This document shows, in pieces, positions 35,322 to 45,298 of a DNA stretch of 64,000 nt (the stretch's first letter is position 1; every line of letters starts with the position of its first letter). Position numbers and translations under genes: made by a program. Origin of the DNA: Verrucomicrobiales bacterium (GTDB lineage: Bacteria; Verrucomicrobiota; Verrucomicrobiia; Verrucomicrobiales; V1-33). The stretch spans positions 29,778-93,777 of the forward strand of contig CANHIJ010000003.1 in the NCBI GenBank assembly GCA_947460575.1. The letters run 5' to 3'. The notes beneath the pieces are model-generated. The model had not been told where the DNA came from. It made no database searches and saw only the letters and a list, made by a program, of their open reading frames with translations.

Positions 35322-36735
35322 CTCATTTCTTTGTTGGCTCGGAGTGGTCCCCGCCCTACTGCTAGGAGGCTGCGCGGTCGGTCCCCACTACGAGCGCTCT
35401 GGGCCAGTGTTGGGAGAGACTTTTCGCTTTGGCAGCCGCGCCGCGGGCCCCAGCTTGGGGGAACTCGACTGGCGCTCGGTTTTCCAGGACCCGGTGCTGC
35501 AGGGGCTGATCGGCGAGGCCTTGGCCAACAACCCCGACCGCCAAATCGCCGCCTCCCGAGTGCTGCAGGCTCAGGCCAGCCTGGAGGTCGTGCGCTCCCA
35601 GTTGTTTCCCAACCTGGGCGCCAGCCTGAATTCGGCCCGCCGCGGCGTCTCCGCGTCGGAGGCCGGAGGGCCTGCCGCCACCAGCGAATCGACCAGCGCG
35701 GGGCTGAACTTGCTGACGTACGAGTTCGACTTCTGGGGCAAGTTTCGCCGCGCCAGCGAGGCCGCGCGGGCCCGCCTCCTCGCCACCGCGGAAGGCCAGC
35801 GCCTGGTGGAGTCCGGCCTGGTCTGCAGCACCGCGATCGCCTATCTGACCTTGCTAGAGGAAGACCAAGAGTTGGCGATTTCTCAACGCACTTTGGCGAG
35901 CCGCCGCCAATCGCTGGAGCTCATCAGCATCCGGCAGCAGGGCGGCCAGAGTGCCCTGACGGATGTTCGGCAGGCGGAAGTGTTGGTGGCGGAGGCCGAC
36001 GCGGCGATGAGTTTGATCCGCCGACAGGTGGGCCAGCTGGAGAACTTGTTGAGCACCTTGGCGGGGCGCGCCCCGGGGCCGATCCGGCGGGGCCAGTCCT
36101 TCGCCTCGGCTAAGATCCTCAGTCCGGCGCCGATGGGGCTGCCGTCGGAGTTGCTCAATCGCCGACCTGATTTGCGGGCCGCGGAGCAGGAATTGATCGC
36201 GGCCACGGCGGAGATTGGGGTCGCCGAAGCCAAGCTCTTGCCCAGCTTTAGCCTAACAGCAGGGGCTGGTTTGCGCAGCGCGGCCTTTGCCGATCTGTTC
36301 AAAGATCCGGCGCGGTTTTGGCAGTTGGGCCCGTCGGTGGAGGTGCCGGTGTTTGCCGGGGGCCGCCTGCGGGCGGGCCTGCGGGGCAGCCAGGCGGCCC
36401 GCGACGAGGCCGAGGCCAAGTACCGCAAGGCGGTGCTGGAGGCGCTGCGGGAGGTTTCCGACGCCCTGATTGCCCGGCAGCAGAGCGCTGATTTCAGCGC
36501 GGCGCAGGCCCGCGTGGTCGCCGCCCGGTCCGGGGCCTTGGTCCTGATTCGCGAGCAGTACGACAACGGAGTGACGAGTTATTTGGAGGTCCTCTACAAC
36601 GACCAACAGCTTTTCCTAGCCGAGATCAGCCAGGCTAGGGCGCAACTCGATGCCCTGACGGCCACGGTGCAATTATACCGCGCCCTCGGGGGCGGCTGGG
36701 ACAAGTCAAGCATTCCTGTGGGGCGGAAGCCCTGA
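35308..36735 (+). CDS. Outer-membrane efflux channel lipoprotein, TolC/OprM (NodT) family
   Basis: Outer-membrane exit duct of the RND system. The product is 475 residues, typical for OprM/NodT proteins. The signal peptide ends in lipobox LLLGGC with Cys22. CAVGPHYERSG near the N terminus is the usual 'CxxGPxYxxP'-type opening. The two internal repeats are visible: LEVVRSQLFPNLGASLNSA in the first, and IGVAEAKLLPSFSLTAGAG in the second. Each is followed by long coiled helices (SQRTLASRRQSLELISIRQ; DFSAAQARVVAARSGALVL), then LYRALGGGWD at the end. The start overlaps the pump gene. Together the three genes form a complete tripartite exporter operon. Confidence 0.93.
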   Translation: MSPNNSFLCWLGVVPALLLGGCAVGPHYERSGPVLGETFRFGSRAAGPSLGELDWRSVFQDPVLQGLIGEALANNPDRQIAASRVLQAQASLEVVRSQLFPNLGASLNSARRGVSASEAGGPAATSESTSAGLNLLTYEFDFWGKFRRASEAARARLLATAEGQRLVESGLVCSTAIAYLTLLEEDQELAISQRTLASRRQSLELISIRQQGGQSALTDVRQAEVLVAEADAAMSLIRRQVGQLENLLSTLAGRAPGPIRRGQSFASAKILSPAPMGLPSELLNRRPDLRAAEQELIAATAEIGVAEAKLLPSFSLTAGAGLRSAAFADLFKDPARFWQLGPSVEVPVFAGGRLRAGLRGSQAARDEAEAKYRKAVLEALREVSDALIARQQSADFSAAQARVVAARSGALVLIREQYDNGVTSYLEVLYNDQQLFLAEISQARAQLDALTATVQLYRALGGGWDKSSIPVGRKP

Positions 36736-36748
36736 GCCGCCCGCCGCT

Positions 36749-38908
36749 TCAGTAGTGGACCGCGCTGACGGCGTCGAGGTCAAAGCCGGAGCTGCCCTTG
36801 CCGCTGAGGGGGTTGAAGGCGGGGTCGTCGGGGTGGCGGATGAGGTCGCCGCCGATGTCGTCGCAGCGGGCTTGGTCGCCGGTGGATTGGATGCGGACAT
36901 AGCGGATCCAGCTGAGGTCGGCGGCGGCGGCATCGAGGTCGAGGCTGTCGCCGCCGCTGCGCGCGGGATTGGTGGGGTCTTCGCCGGTGGTGCCGTTGCG
37001 CCCGGCAAAGCCGCGCGCATAGTAGAAGGGATCGCGGAGGTCCAGCGCTTGCCCGGCGGCGGGCGGCACGGCGTCGCAAGGCAGGGCGCGCCATTCACCG
37101 GGGAAGAGGGCCACGCTGACCACGGCGGGCTCCATGAAGCGCTGATTGGCGCTGCCGCCGATGAAGAGGACATTTTCGAAAATGGTGAGGTCTTCCCCGG
37201 GGGCGATTTCGACGATATTGTCGGTGAATTCGAGATCAATGCGGCCTCCCGCGAAGGGTTTGGCGTGAAGGGAGAGCACTTCGCCGGGTTTGTAAGCGGG
37301 GGCGTAGGTGCTGCGGCCGTCGGGCGGGCCGGTCACGTTGCGGGGCAGGTTCGCGGAACCATAGCCGTTAGTGCTGAGGGGTTGGAAGGAGACTACGCGG
37401 TCGGCGTAGGGATCGCCCGTAGACCCGGGCTGGGCGCGCTCCAAGGTCTGAGGCAAGACGGCGGTTTCCTGTTCGGCGAGGGCCTGCGCGGCGCCGTCGC
37501 TGGTGAGGGCGACGAGGGTGTAGCGGGGGGTGCTGCCGGTGGGCAGGCCGCGGTCCACGAAGTTGCTGCCGGTTCCTTGATAGACGGGCCGACCGTCGCG
37601 CAGCACGCGGAAGGTGCTGGCCGTGAGGCCACCGGCGGCGAGCAGTTGAGAAACCCGCGCGGGGTGCCAGGCGACCCCGACCTTTTCCCGGCTGGGGACC
37701 AAGGTCAGGAGGTCGCTGACGGCGAGGTGAAACGTTTTTTGAAACGTGGCCCCAGCGGCGTCCGTGACCACTAGAGAGAACTCGGCCCATTGGCTATCCG
37801 GCCCGCCGCGCCCCCGCAGCACGCCCTCGGGGGACAGTTCCCAGGAGGGGTCGGGGAGGCGGCCCGAATCGAGCTCCCATGTGTAGGGCGGCGTGCCGCC
37901 CTCGGCGGCGAAGGTGCCTTGGTAGGGCTCCCCGGGCGCGGCGGGGGGGAGGGCGCTGGGGGTGGCGATGGAGACGCTTTCGGCAACGGTGAGGAGGAAG
38001 TCGCGCCTAACGCGGGTGAGCTGAGCGTCGATAACTATTAGGGTAAAGGGGTACTCGCCGGCTTCCAGGGGGGAGCCGGAGCAGAGGCCGGTGGAATCGA
38101 TCGGAAGGCCACCGGGAGCGTGGGGGCTGCTGTCCCAGGTGTAGGGGGGGACGCCGCCGGTGGCTTGAAAGGAGAGGGTGAAAGGCAGGCCGACGCTGCG
38201 GGGATCCAGCGCGGCAGTGGCGATGGCGAGGTCCTGAGCGGGTTTGATAGTGAGCGTTAGGGCGGCGGAGTCGCTGGCCCCGGCAGCGTCGGTGACGGTG
38301 AGTTTGAAAGGGGTGTGGCGGGGGACGGCGCTGGTGCCGCGGAGGGTGGCGTCGGGTGGATTGAAGAGGAAGGGGCCGGGCTCTGCGGGGAGGTCGACCG
38401 ACCAGGTGTAGGGCGGGGAGCCGCCGATGGCTTCGGCTTGGTAGGAGAAGGGCTGGTCGACCTTGCCAGGCGGGGGATTACCGGTGGCGATGGAGAGGGG
38501 GATAGCGGTGAGGGGCGGGGGGCCGCCGCCGGGGTGGGGGCCGGGGGAGTAGACGGGAAACCAGACCCCATTTTTTTTGACGGCGCGATTTAGGCCGGTG
38601 CCGCCTTCGCCCTCGATGGAAGTTAGGCCTTTGGGGAGGGCTTTGGGGTCGTAGGTGCGGAGGTCGGCGGCTGCGCGCATCGGGCCGCTGGGGGCGGCGG
38701 GGGGGGAGTCGGGGCGCCCGGCGGCGGCGGGCGAGATATCAGTTAGAGTGGAATCGTCCGGGTCGGCGGCGGGGCCAAGCCAAGCGGCGAGCCAGCGCGG
38801 GCGGTGCTGCGGGGAGGTCGCGGCCCACCAACTCCAGCCGCCCAGGGAGAGGCCGAGCAGGAGCAGGAGCAGGGCGACGGGGGAGCGGAAGGGGCGCGGG
38901 GGCTTCAT
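36749..38908 (-). CDS. Large exported protein: N-terminal anchor, putative-Ig repeats, FN3-like region, C-terminal GFDLDA domain
   Basis: A 719-residue extracytoplasmic protein. Residues 10-27 ([18 protein letters not shown]) are a signal or anchor. After a linker of about 110 residues come three He-PIG/cadherin-like Ig repeats, each with a GGxPPYTW strand ([42 protein letters not shown]). A fibronectin-like segment follows ([18 protein letters not shown]). The C-terminal roughly 190 residues form a domain with [33 protein letters not shown] and a final [13 protein letters not shown] related domain is N-terminal in the gene upstream. The start overlaps that gene's stop (ATGA), so the genes are coupled. 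It is the last gene of the block behind the cobalamin-type leader. A ligand-binding surface role is inferred. Confidence 0.8.
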   Translation of the reverse strand: MKPPRPFRSPVALLLLLLGLSLGGWSWWAATSPQHRPRWLAAWLGPAADPDDSTLTDISPAAAGRPDSPPAAPSGPMRAAADLRTYDPKALPKGLTSIEGEGGTGLNRAVKKNGVWFPVYSPGPHPGGGPPPLTAIPLSIATGNPPPGKVDQPFSYQAEAIGGSPPYTWSVDLPAEPGPFLFNPPDATLRGTSAVPRHTPFKLTVTDAAGASDSAALTLTIKPAQDLAIATAALDPRSVGLPFTLSFQATGGVPPYTWDSSPHAPGGLPIDSTGLCSGSPLEAGEYPFTLIVIDAQLTRVRRDFLLTVAESVSIATPSALPPAAPGEPYQGTFAAEGGTPPYTWELDSGRLPDPSWELSPEGVLRGRGGPDSQWAEFSLVVTDAAGATFQKTFHLAVSDLLTLVPSREKVGVAWHPARVSQLLAAGGLTASTFRVLRDGRPVYQGTGSNFVDRGLPTGSTPRYTLVALTSDGAAQALAEQETAVLPQTLERAQPGSTGDPYADRVVSFQPLSTNGYGSANLPRNVTGPPDGRSTYAPAYKPGEVLSLHAKPFAGGRIDLEFTDNIVEIAPGEDLTIFENVLFIGGSANQRFMEPAVVSVALFPGEWRALPCDAVPPAAGQALDLRDPFYYARGFAGRNGTTGEDPTNPARSGGDSLDLDAAAADLSWIRYVRIQSTGDQARCDDIGGDLIRHPDDPAFNPLSGKGSSGFDLDAVSAVHY

Positions 38909-40938
38909 GGGAGCAGGCGCAAGCGCAGGCGCAGGAAATGGCTCGAAGAGGGTGGGGAGGAGTCGCGCAGGGTCACTGCAACGACCGGTGGGAGGGCGGT
39001 TTCCTGGATGGCGGGGGCGGCGAGAGCGAGGGGGGCGAAGGCTTGGCCGCGCGCGCTTTCGGCTATAGTGATCCAAGGGCCCGCGAGGTGGTCGGAGGCT
39101 TCGACGGTGTACGAGAGGTCGGTGCGGAGGGGGTGGCGACAGAAAGATAGGGTGGCTTGGCCGCGGCTGAGGCCGGGGACCAGGGGGCTGGGACCGGGGA
39201 CGAGGGGCGGGGTGTGGAAGGCGTATTCGAGGAGGTTAGGGGAGCCGTCGCCGTCGGGGTCGGCTTGGGAGTTATTTTCCTGATGGGAGGCGGCGGGGCC
39301 GAAATGGAAAGCCTGCCAGGAGGCGAAGGTTTCGGGGACGTCGAAGGCGCTGAGGGGGGCGAGGCCGTGGCGGAGGGGGCTGCCGGGGGTGCCGGAGAGG
39401 TCGGAGGCGAGAAAGGCGACGTAAGCTTCGCCGCGGCGAGAGAAGGTTTGGACTTGATAGAGGGGGTCGAAGTCGGGGGGGAGGGCGTCGGGTTGGAGGC
39501 GGCGGGAGGCGCCGGTGGTGGGGTCGAAGACTTGGAGGGAGGGGGTTTTGAAGCCGCTGGCCCAGAGGCGGCCCTGGGCGTCGACGGCTAGGGAGCTGGC
39601 GCTGTCGAATTGGAAAACGGGGGTGCCTTGGGAGCCGGAGAGGCCGGTCTGGCCGGACTCGAGGGCGACGATGGCGGCGTCGATTTGGGCGGGGGAGAAG
39701 CGGCGCACCCATTCGGCGGCGGCCTGGGCGGGGCTGCCGGGCAATTCATATTGGGCGGCGAAGACCTGGCCCGCGGAGTCGGCAGCGACGGCGGCGCTGT
39801 AGGTGCTGAGGCGCGCCACGAGGGGGCCGAGGAGGCGGCCGGAGGGGGTGAGAAAGCTCAGTCCGTGCTGGCCGGTGGCGCTTTGGATGCCGCCCACGAT
39901 CCAGCCGGAGCGGCCGCTGGCGGGGGAGTGCCACCAGCTTCCGCAAAAGTTAGGGAGAGAGGCCAGGGGAGCGGCGGGGAGGGCGGGCGCAGGCGGGGAG
40001 GGGTCGAAGAGGTAGAGGCCGGTGGCGCCGCCGAAGGATCCGCCGCCTCCGAGGAGGGCGCGGTTGGCGTCGGCGACGGCGATAAAGGCGGGGTCGAAGG
40101 CAGCGTCGCCAGAGGCGATGGGGAGGTGATCGGCTTGGCCCCAAGCGGCTTGGATGTGGAGTTGGCCCTGGGCGCCGAGGAGGAAGCGGCCGTCGGGGAG
40201 GTGGGCGAAGGCGGTGGCGTTGACGCCGGTGCCGTCGAGTTGATCGACGGTTAGGGTTTGCCAGGATTGGAGATGGATGACGCCGATGGCGTCGAGGTCG
40301 AAGCCGGCGGATCCGCTCACGGGAAAGGGATCGTAGATCGGGCGACTGGCGGAATCGCGGGACCGGCCGTCGCCGATGACATCGATGAGGCGGACGTGAG
40401 AAACTTGGTCGAGGCCGAGGTCGGCGAGGTCGAAGGGTTCGCCGAAGGCTTGGCGGAATTTGCCGGCGAGGCCTTGGACGTCGCTGGGGTCGATGCTGCC
40501 GAAGGGCCCGACCGGGTTGGGGGTGAGGGAGAAGTTGGGGAAGCGGGTGAAGTGGACGCCGTCGCAGGAGACTTCGACGTAGGCGAGTTCGAGGAAGGTG
40601 TCGCTGAAGCTGTTTTCGAAGATGGCGAAGTCGGGGCCGGGGCCGTCGTGGATGAAGCCGGGAAACGATAGGGTGATGCTGCCGCCGGAGCCGAGGGAGG
40701 CGACGTGGGTGGGGTCGTCGGTGGCGGGACCGAGGGATTTGGTAGGATCTTGCCAGGCGGGGGAGGCGTCGGACCCCGCGGCGTAGGCAGGAGCGCGGTT
40801 GGCCCAGGCGGTGAAGCGGGGGTCGCTGCGGTGCATGGCGGTGGAGCCTAGTTGCTGGGCGGCGGGAGAGTAGGGTCCGGCGGGGGCAGGGGAGGCCGCT
40901 AGCAGGGCGAGCCAAGGGGTGAGCAAGCGGGCTCTCAT
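38905..40938 (-). CDS. Secreted GFDLDA-domain plus propeller-like protein, candidate cobalamin-locus surface protein
   Basis: A 677-residue exported protein with signal peptide [18 protein letters not shown]. Residues about 21-248 form one domain with [75 protein letters not shown] and [15 protein letters not shown] remember nearly this text in Bacteroidota 'cell surface protein' genes beside vitamin B12 transporters. Residues about 249-530 look like repeated beta-propeller blades ([18 protein letters not shown]). The C terminus has [16 protein letters not shown] and a beta domain common in Verrucomicrobiota. It lies 60 bases after the PEP-CTERM gene and overlaps the next gene. The B12-binding role is inferred from domain memory and the leader RNA. 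Confidence 0.82.
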   Translation of the reverse strand: MRARLLTPWLALLAASPAPAGPYSPAAQQLGSTAMHRSDPRFTAWANRAPAYAAGSDASPAWQDPTKSLGPATDDPTHVASLGSGGSITLSFPGFIHDGPGPDFAIFENSFSDTFLELAYVEVSCDGVHFTRFPNFSLTPNPVGPFGSIDPSDVQGLAGKFRQAFGEPFDLADLGLDQVSHVRLIDVIGDGRSRDSASRPIYDPFPVSGSAGFDLDAIGVIHLQSWQTLTVDQLDGTGVNATAFAHLPDGRFLLGAQGQLHIQAAWGQADHLPIASGDAAFDPAFIAVADANRALLGGGGSFGGATGLYLFDPSPPAPALPAAPLASLPNFCGSWWHSPASGRSGWIVGGIQSATGQHGLSFLTPSGRLLGPLVARLSTYSAAVAADSAGQVFAAQYELPGSPAQAAAEWVRRFSPAQIDAAIVALESGQTGLSGSQGTPVFQFDSASSLAVDAQGRLWASGFKTPSLQVFDPTTGASRRLQPDALPPDFDPLYQVQTFSRRGEAYVAFLASDLSGTPGSPLRHGLAPLSAFDVPETFASWQAFHFGPAASHQENNSQADPDGDGSPNLLEYAFHTPPLVPGPSPLVPGLSRGQATLSFCRHPLRTDLSYTVEASDHLAGPWITIAESARGQAFAPLALAAPAIQETALPPVVAVTLRDSSPPSSSHFLRLRLRLLP

Positions 40939-40997
40939 GGCGAGGGGAAGGCGGGCCCGCGCCCTGGGGAGGGGGGCGCGGGCGGCTCGGGGGGTGG

Positions 40998-41675
40998 CTA
41001 GGGGCGGCGGCGCCAGAAGCCCGCGCTGGCGAGGGCGAGCAGGGCCGGGGCGGCGGGCTCGGGGATGGGAGCGGGGGCTGGAATGGGCCGGGCGGGGCTG
41101 GCGGTGCCGTCGCTGTAGATCCAGCCGTCCCAGGAGCCGTGGGCCAGGGGTCGGCCGAGTACGCCGGTGTTAGAGGGGATCCACGCGCCGGGGCCGCCTT
41201 CGTCGTAGGGGCTGCCGAGGGGGGGCAGGAGGTGGGCTCCGGCGGGGGCGGCGCCGTCGCTGTAGTTGCCATCCTGCTGAAGGTTGTTGACGAAGTAGTT
41301 GAGGTACGCGCCGGTGCTGGGGTTGTAGGCGGGGAAGCTGAATTCCGCGGCGCCATCGAGGTCGGCATCCCAGCGGAGGTCGCTGACAAAGGCGTCGCCG
41401 ACCAGGGAGAAGCGGGGTTCGACACCTGCTAGGGCGAGGAGGAGGTCGCGGCCCTGGCGGGGCGCGGCGGGGTCCCAGCGGAGGCCCCAAGCCCAAGCGG
41501 ATTGGCCGGGCCACTGAATGACGAGGACGGCTTCGCTGAGGCCGGGAGCGGCGTCGGGGCCGATCCAGGTGGAGACGTCGGAGGTGAGGAAGGCCGCGCC
41601 CTGGGAGGGGGAGAGCAGCGCCGCCGCGAGGAGGGCGCCCGCGGTGAGCGGGCGCATCGTTTTTGATGGGGTCAT
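40998..41675 (-). CDS. PEP-CTERM sorting-signal protein
   Basis: A 225-residue exported protein. The signal peptide is [23 protein letters not shown] 41675 or ATG 41657 could start it. The mature part is Trp/Asp/Gly-rich, with [31 protein letters not shown] and [17 protein letters not shown]. The C terminus has the full exosortase signal: Pro-rich linker, IPEPAAP, hydrophobic [10 protein letters not shown] and a basic WRRRP end. Such proteins are cleaved and anchored or released by exosortase; no exosortase gene is in the window. It is first in a three-gene block, directly behind a cobalamin-riboswitch-like RNA with an inhibitory-looking hairpin 8 bases before the start. The substrate or ligand is unknown. 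Confidence 0.85.
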   Translation of the reverse strand: MTPSKTMRPLTAGALLAAALLSPSQGAAFLTSDVSTWIGPDAAPGLSEAVLVIQWPGQSAWAWGLRWDPAAPRQGRDLLLALAGVEPRFSLVGDAFVSDLRWDADLDGAAEFSFPAYNPSTGAYLNYFVNNLQQDGNYSDGAAPAGAHLLPPLGSPYDEGGPGAWIPSNTGVLGRPLAHGSWDGWIYSDGTASPARPIPAPAPIPEPAAPALLALASAGFWRRRP

Positions 41676-41682
41676 GGATTCG

Positions 41683-41885
41683 GACCGGCTTTGGAATCGA
41701 GCCGGGGTCGAGGGGTTGAGATCCGCACATCAAGTGTTCTGACTCCCGGCTTCAGACCTCGGCCCCGCCTTCACCCAGGGGGCTCGCTTCTTACAAGAAG
41801 AGGCGGGCTTGATTGGATTGGCAATGTGGGACTTTGTAACCGGATACAGCAGCGCCAACTGTCCCGGGATCTAACCGGGTTCCAT
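41683..41885 (-). promoter_or_regulatory. Probable cobalamin riboswitch with a start-proximal hairpin
   Basis: Read on the minus strand, the leader carries blocks in the order of the cobalamin riboswitch. GCTGTATCCGG resembles the GGTGAAAATCCGG segment, and AGTCCCACATTG resembles GACCCGCAACTG. GGGTGAAGGCGGGG resembles GGGAAGGCG, and GAAGCCGGGAGTCAGAAC resembles GAAGCC..GAGTCAGAA..ACC. Next, at 41683-41709, CCGGCT pairs with AGCCGG in a hairpin that ends 8 bases before the PEP-CTERM start codon, as expected for translational control. No covariance model was run. The match is by eye, and the 5' boundary is approximate. Confidence 0.55.
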
Positions 41886-42022
41886 GCTGCGCGGACGATG
41901 ATTTTTACACGGGAGCGCGGGGAGCTGTCAACCTGCCATTGGGCTGGGGTGGGGCGGAGTTGGGCGGAAAAAGGGTGGAGCAAATCCCCGTATGCGGAGC
42001 GGAGCGGGTTGTGCCACGCTCG

Positions 42023-45000
42023 ATGCCCATGAATAGCGACGAACGGATCCTCGAATTGCCTCAGCCCATTATCGACCGCTTGCGGGAGGTGATTGGGCGG
42101 GTTCGGCGGCACCAGTGGATTAAAGGGGGGCTGTTGACGGTGGCGGCGGCGGTGGGGGCGGTGGTGGGGGTGATGGGGTTGGATGCGGCGTTTGCGCTGG
42201 AGGCGCTGCCGCTGCGTCTAACGCTTTCTCTGAGTGGCCTGGGGGTGGTGGGGTGGGCGGCGTGGACGCAGTGGGTGCGGCCGCTGCGGCGGAAGATCAG
42301 CCTGACGGCGGTGGCCCGCTGGGTGGAGGGGCGCCACCCGGAATTGCAGGAGCGGATTTCCACCGCGGTGGAGTTGTTGGGGGGGGGCGCAGGCCGGGAG
42401 GGGCAGGAGTCGCGGGAGTTGTTGCGGGCGGTGGTGGAGGATGCGGTGGCCGACGTGGGCCGGATGAATCCGGCGGAGGAATTGGGTGCCCAGCGCTCCC
42501 GTCCGGCGAAGTGGCTGGCGGGTTCCGCGGTGGCATTTTTGGTAGGATTGGCAGCGCTTTGGCCCAACCAGGTTCCGCGCTTGTTGGCGCGGGCCTTGGC
42601 GCCGCTGTCGGATGTGGGCAATGCCTGGGCGGACCGGTTGCGGGTGTTGACGCCGAGTCAGGTGGTGGCCTGGGGGGACCCGCTGAGCATTGAGGTAGCG
42701 CTGCGGGGGCGGCGGGAGCGGGTCGAATTGCGCTTCACTGGCCCGGACGGGTCGGAGTTGGTGGAAACCCTGGCGCCGGACGGAGCGGTGCCGGTGTTAG
42801 TGGGCGAACAGGGCTATGCGCTGCGCCTGCCCAAAGTGGAGCACGGTTTTTCGGCTAGGGTGGTGGCGGGAAAAGCGGTGAGTGCGACCTTTCGCATTGA
42901 GGCCATCGCCCGGCCGGAAGCAGGCCCCCTGACGATAACCTATGACTACCCTGACTACACTGGTTTGCCGGACGCGGTGAAGCCTGGGGCTTCGGGGGAG
43001 ATTGCGGCGCTGGAGGGGACGCGGGTGTCGGTGGCGGCGGATCTGGTGGGCGCGGTGTCGCGGGCGCGGGTGACGATTGGGGGGGAAGAATGGGCGGGGG
43101 TAGAGTTGTCGGGCGAGGCGGCGGCGCCCCGGGTGCGTTGGAGCGCGGTGATGGCGCCGCAGATGGACGCGGCGTGGTCGCTGCAGCTAGAGGAAGGGCA
43201 TGGGCTGGCGAGTCGGCCGGTGGGGGGGAGGATCCGGGCCACGGCGGACTTGCCCCCGAGCATTGTGCTAGAGAATCCCGTAGAGGACCGCCTGGAGCTG
43301 CGGCCGGTGGAGCGCTTGGCCTTGACTTATTTTGTGGCGGAGGATTGGGGGCTTTCGGCGGTGCAGCTGCGGATTCGCCCGCAGGAGGGCGCGGAATATT
43401 TTTTGCCCGCGGGGGAGCTGCCAGAGGCGGTGCCGGATCGGGCGGGGGAGTACCGGGGGCGGGCGGAGTTGGATTTGTCTAAACTGGTAGTGCCGGAGGG
43501 TCAGGAGATCCGGGTGAGTGTGATGGCGGCGGACCGCTTGCCGACCGAGCGGCAGGGGCCGCAGCGGGCCTATAGCCGGGAGATTGTGATCCGGCTGAAT
43601 CGCTGGACGCGCCCGCAGGTGGAGCAGAAATTTGCCGCGCAGCACCAGGAGGTGCGCCAGAAGATGGAGGAGGTGAAGCAGGCGCTGCAGTCGGCGCGGG
43701 GCTTGTTGGCCGACAAGCCGGAGCGCCTCAAGACAGAAGAAAAGCTCAGTGCCGAGACACTTAAGGATTTGGAGGCGGGAGCCCAACAGATGAAAGAGGC
43801 CCGCGGGATGATGGAAAAATTGCAGGAGCGCATCAAGGAGACGGCCTATGCGAGGCAGAAGGGGGGGTTGCAGGAGATTGCCCAGGACATGGTGCGGCCC
43901 GCGGAGGCGGCGGCCAAGGATGTTCCGCTGAGCGATCAAAAGGCGGCGCGGGCGGCCCTGGCGCAGACGGCGCGCAATCTCTTGGACGACGCTATCAAGA
44001 AAATGGAGCAGGAGCAGCAGCAGATGGATCAGGCCCGGGAGGCGGTCCAGAAGGTGGCCCAGCTTTCCGATATCGCAGAGCAACAGCAGCGGCTCGCGGC
44101 GGAGGCGGCGGCGGCGGAGCGCCCCGCGGCGGCGGCGAGTCCTGACAAATTGACAGAGGCTGGCGCCGCGGCGAGCCCGGCGGCCCCGACCCCGGCGGCG
44201 GCGGGGGCCCCGGCCGAGGAAGCACAGCAGAAGTGGCTAGAGGACCAGCGCGCCGTGGCGGCGCGGGCGCGGCAATTGGCGGAGGAGGTGAAGCAATCCA
44301 ATCCCCAGGCGGCCCAGGACCAGTTTCGGCAGGCGGCCGCGCAGGCGGTTTTGCTGGCGGCGGAGGCCGAGGCTTTAGGGCAAAAGCAAAGTGGCCTAGC
44401 GGCGGCGCTGGCCTCGGCGAGCCCGCCAGAAGCGAGGCTGCAGGGCGCCGCGGCGCAGGTAGACTTGGCCCGGCAGGTGGCCGCGCTGCAGGAAAAGGCC
44501 ACGGGATTCCAGCAGGGATCGGCGAGGCAGATCGACCAGAGTTTGGCGACCCAGGAAGCGGCTTATGCGGCGCAGGCGAATTTGCAGGAGGGGGCGGGGC
44601 TGGCGCGCCGCGCGGGCGAGGAGTTGGCCGCGGCGGCGGCACCGGCGGCGGCCGCGACTCCGGCAGCAGAACCGGCTTCGACTCCCGCGGCGGCGACTCC
44701 GACTCCGACTCCGACTCCGGCGGCGGGGCAGCAGGCGGCGCAGGACAGCGCGCGGACGCTGGCGGCGGCGGCGGCTTCGCTGAAGGCCTTGGGGGTGGAA
44801 TTTCAGGGTTTGGCGGGGCAGGTCGCGGAGCACGGGAAGTCGCTCGGGGAGGGGGCGGAGCAGGCTGGGGAGGCGGTGGCGGCGGCGGAGCAAGGGGCGG
44901 GGCAGGGGATGCAGCAGGGGGCGGCGGCGGCGCAGCAGGCGGCGGAGCAATTGGCGCTGGCTGCTAACACCGCGCTGCAGGCGATGAGCATTCCGGCGAG

Positions 45001-45298
45001 TGCCAAGTCTTCGCAGGCCTCACCGCCCAGCGCGGGGCCGGGGCAGGCCAAGGATGGGCCGCCCAGTCCGTCGGGCGATCCGGGCCAGGAGGGCAAGGAT
45101 GGGCTGCAGGGGGATGCCGCGAGCGGGGAGTTGCCCGCGGAGTTGGCGAAGTTGGGATTGACGCCGGACGACTGGATGAAGTTGCGCAGCGCCCTCCAGG
45201 GGGTAGAGGGAGCCCGCGACGAGGCCATTCCGGCGGAGTACCGGGACCTGGTGAAAGCGTATTTTGGAGCCCTATCAAAAGGAGGAAAAATCAAATGA
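42023..45298 (+). CDS. DUF4175-like large membrane protein with long C-terminal coiled coil
   Basis: A protein of 1,091 residues from ATG 42023 (ATG 42029 is also possible). Two membrane helices lie near residues 36-53 and 67-83, and a third at about 170-186 (WLAGSAVAFLVGLAALW), with RHPELQERISTAVELL between the second and third, a marker of DUF4175-type proteins. A beta-rich extracytoplasmic region follows, with YDYPDYTGLP near 315. From about residue 530 it becomes a very long Glu/Gln/Ala/Lys coiled coil, broken by Ala/Pro/Thr low-complexity tracts such as ATPTPTPTPAAG. A short C-terminal domain ends near GLTPDDWMKLRSALQG. The architecture is typical of Planctomycetota and Verrucomicrobiota. 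It overlaps the next gene by ATGA. The function is unknown, possibly envelope scaffolding. Confidence 0.82.
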   Translation: MPMNSDERILELPQPIIDRLREVIGRVRRHQWIKGGLLTVAAAVGAVVGVMGLDAAFALEALPLRLTLSLSGLGVVGWAAWTQWVRPLRRKISLTAVARWVEGRHPELQERISTAVELLGGGAGREGQESRELLRAVVEDAVADVGRMNPAEELGAQRSRPAKWLAGSAVAFLVGLAALWPNQVPRLLARALAPLSDVGNAWADRLRVLTPSQVVAWGDPLSIEVALRGRRERVELRFTGPDGSELVETLAPDGAVPVLVGEQGYALRLPKVEHGFSARVVAGKAVSATFRIEAIARPEAGPLTITYDYPDYTGLPDAVKPGASGEIAALEGTRVSVAADLVGAVSRARVTIGGEEWAGVELSGEAAAPRVRWSAVMAPQMDAAWSLQLEEGHGLASRPVGGRIRATADLPPSIVLENPVEDRLELRPVERLALTYFVAEDWGLSAVQLRIRPQEGAEYFLPAGELPEAVPDRAGEYRGRAELDLSKLVVPEGQEIRVSVMAADRLPTERQGPQRAYSREIVIRLNRWTRPQVEQKFAAQHQEVRQKMEEVKQALQSARGLLADKPERLKTEEKLSAETLKDLEAGAQQMKEARGMMEKLQERIKETAYARQKGGLQEIAQDMVRPAEAAAKDVPLSDQKAARAALAQTARNLLDDAIKKMEQEQQQMDQAREAVQKVAQLSDIAEQQQRLAAEAAAAERPAAAASPDKLTEAGAAASPAAPTPAAAGAPAEEAQQKWLEDQRAVAARARQLAEEVKQSNPQAAQDQFRQAAAQAVLLAAEAEALGQKQSGLAAALASASPPEARLQGAAAQVDLARQVAALQEKATGFQQGSARQIDQSLATQEAAYAAQANLQEGAGLARRAGEELAAAAAPAAAATPAAEPASTPAAATPTPTPTPAAGQQAAQDSARTLAAAAASLKALGVEFQGLAGQVAEHGKSLGEGAEQAGEAVAAAEQGAGQGMQQGAAAAQQAAEQLALAANTALQAMSIPASAKSSQASPPSAGPGQAKDGPPSPSGDPGQEGKDGLQGDAASGELPAELAKLGLTPDDWMKLRSALQGVEGARDEAIPAEYRDLVKAYFGALSKGGKIK
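45278..45285 (+). promoter_or_regulatory. Strong Shine-Dalgarno sequence inside the end of the preceding gene
   Basis: AAAGGAGG lies nine bases before ATG 45295, within the last codons of the DUF4175-like gene. Few starts in this window have so complete a match to the anti-SD sequence, which suggests efficient independent initiation of the downstream gene. Confidence 0.7.
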
